A stretch of 6,225 nucleotides of DNA. It comes from an uncultured Clostridia bacterium. Lineage in GTDB: Bacteria; Bacillota; Clostridia; Oscillospirales; CAG-272. Below are positions 5,870-6,225 of this stretch, in pieces (position 1 is the stretch's first letter; each line of letters opens with the position of its first letter). Made by a program: the position numbers and the translations under genes. The stretch is taken from assembly GCA_947306035.1 (NCBI GenBank), contig CAMZFG010000060.1, forward strand, positions 1 through 6,225, in the 5' to 3' direction. A model generated the notes under the pieces. That model made no database searches. It worked only from the letters and a program-made list of their open reading frames with translations, and was not told the DNA's origin.

Positions 5870-6225
5870 ATGAAAGAGTTTATCGATCTGATCCGTTTTA
5901 CGAACGGTTTTAATTTCTGGGGCGTGCTCGTGCGCCTGGTGCTGGCCGTGCTGTGCGGCGGCGTCATCGGCATCGAGCGGGAACACAAACGCCGTCCGGC
6001 CGGCTTCCGCACCCATATCCTCATCTGTCTCGGCGCGGCGCTGACCACCATCACCAGCCAGTACATCTATCTGCAGCTCGATCTGTTTACCGACCTCGCG
6101 CGTCTCGGCGCGCAGGTCATCGCGGGCATCGGCTTTATCGGCGCGGGCACCATCATCATCACGCGCCGCCGGCAGGTCAAGGGCCTGACCACCGCGGCGG
6201 GCCTCTGGGCCTCGGCCATCGTGGG
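5870..6225 (+). CDS. Second MgtC/SapB family membrane protein, 3' end outside window
   Basis: The reading frame from the ATG at 5870 is open to the window edge (118 complete codons). It begins MKEFIDLIRFTNGFNFWG and contains the family motifs GIEREHKRRPAGFRTH (34-49), RLGAQVIAGIGFIGAG (78-93) and VKGLTTAAGLWASA (103-116). Helices 1 to 3 are complete and helix 4 has begun; whether it has the C-terminal ACT-like domain cannot be seen. It aligns with the preceding gene at about 29 of 45 residues in the first block and 30 of 40 in the second, so the two are paralogs from a tandem duplication. The ribosome site is the purine run AAGGAGAGGGGGAGAG just after the upstream stop codon, whose TAA merges with it, so the genes are probably coupled. 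The operon may continue beyond the window. Confidence 0.92.
   Translation, partial: MKEFIDLIRFTNGFNFWGVLVRLVLAVLCGGVIGIEREHKRRPAGFRTHILICLGAALTTITSQYIYLQLDLFTDLARLGAQVIAGIGFIGAGTIIITRRRQVKGLTTAAGLWASAIV

Overview
The window is GC-rich bacterial chromosome, densely coded, with strong purine-rich Shine-Dalgarno sites (AAAGGAG/GGGAGGA types) and sigma-A-like promoters. These traits, an HtrA-like protease with a cytoplasmic tail, and linked OmpR/HisKA regulators fit a Gram-positive-type Bacillota, most likely a GC-rich gut Clostridia lineage. That placement is inference from style and gene content; no rRNA or other taxonomic marker is present.

Layout. On the minus strand, positions 1-1171 hold a housekeeping pair: ychF (universally conserved ATPase/GTPase, complete) and, downstream with a one-base stop/start overlap, the first 25 codons of a gene that looks like trmB (tRNA m7G46 methyltransferase). 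A 215-bp divergent intergenic region (1172-1386) carries one promoter for each direction, both with an extended -10. On the plus strand, a five-gene run fills the rest and leaves the window at its right edge: an OmpR/PhoB-type response regulator (1387-2079), a membrane sensor histidine kinase (2181-3647), a membrane-anchored HtrA-like trypsin-fold protease with a PDZ domain (3668-5089), an MgtC/SapB-family membrane protein (5115-5852), and the start of a second, paralogous MgtC (5870 to the edge). Gaps after the kinase are only 20, 25 and 17 nt, so these genes are probably cotranscribed. The regulator-kinase gap is longer (101 nt) and contains a terminator-like hairpin.

How the genes could work together (inference). 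A two-component pair beside an HtrA-type protease recalls CssRS/HtrA, CiaRH/HtrA and WalRK/HtrA of Bacillota, systems that watch the envelope or secreted-protein folding. The two MgtC-like proteins, a family tied to Mg2+ limitation and membrane energetics in other bacteria, suggest an envelope-stress/ion-homeostasis module. No CRISPR array, tRNA, rRNA, insertion sequence or phage gene was seen. The less ordinary points are the tandem MgtC pair in this operon, a Val at the usual aromatic switch position of the regulator, three cysteines in the kinase's external sensor, the acidic tandem repeats in the protease tail, and the hairpin between regulator and kinase.
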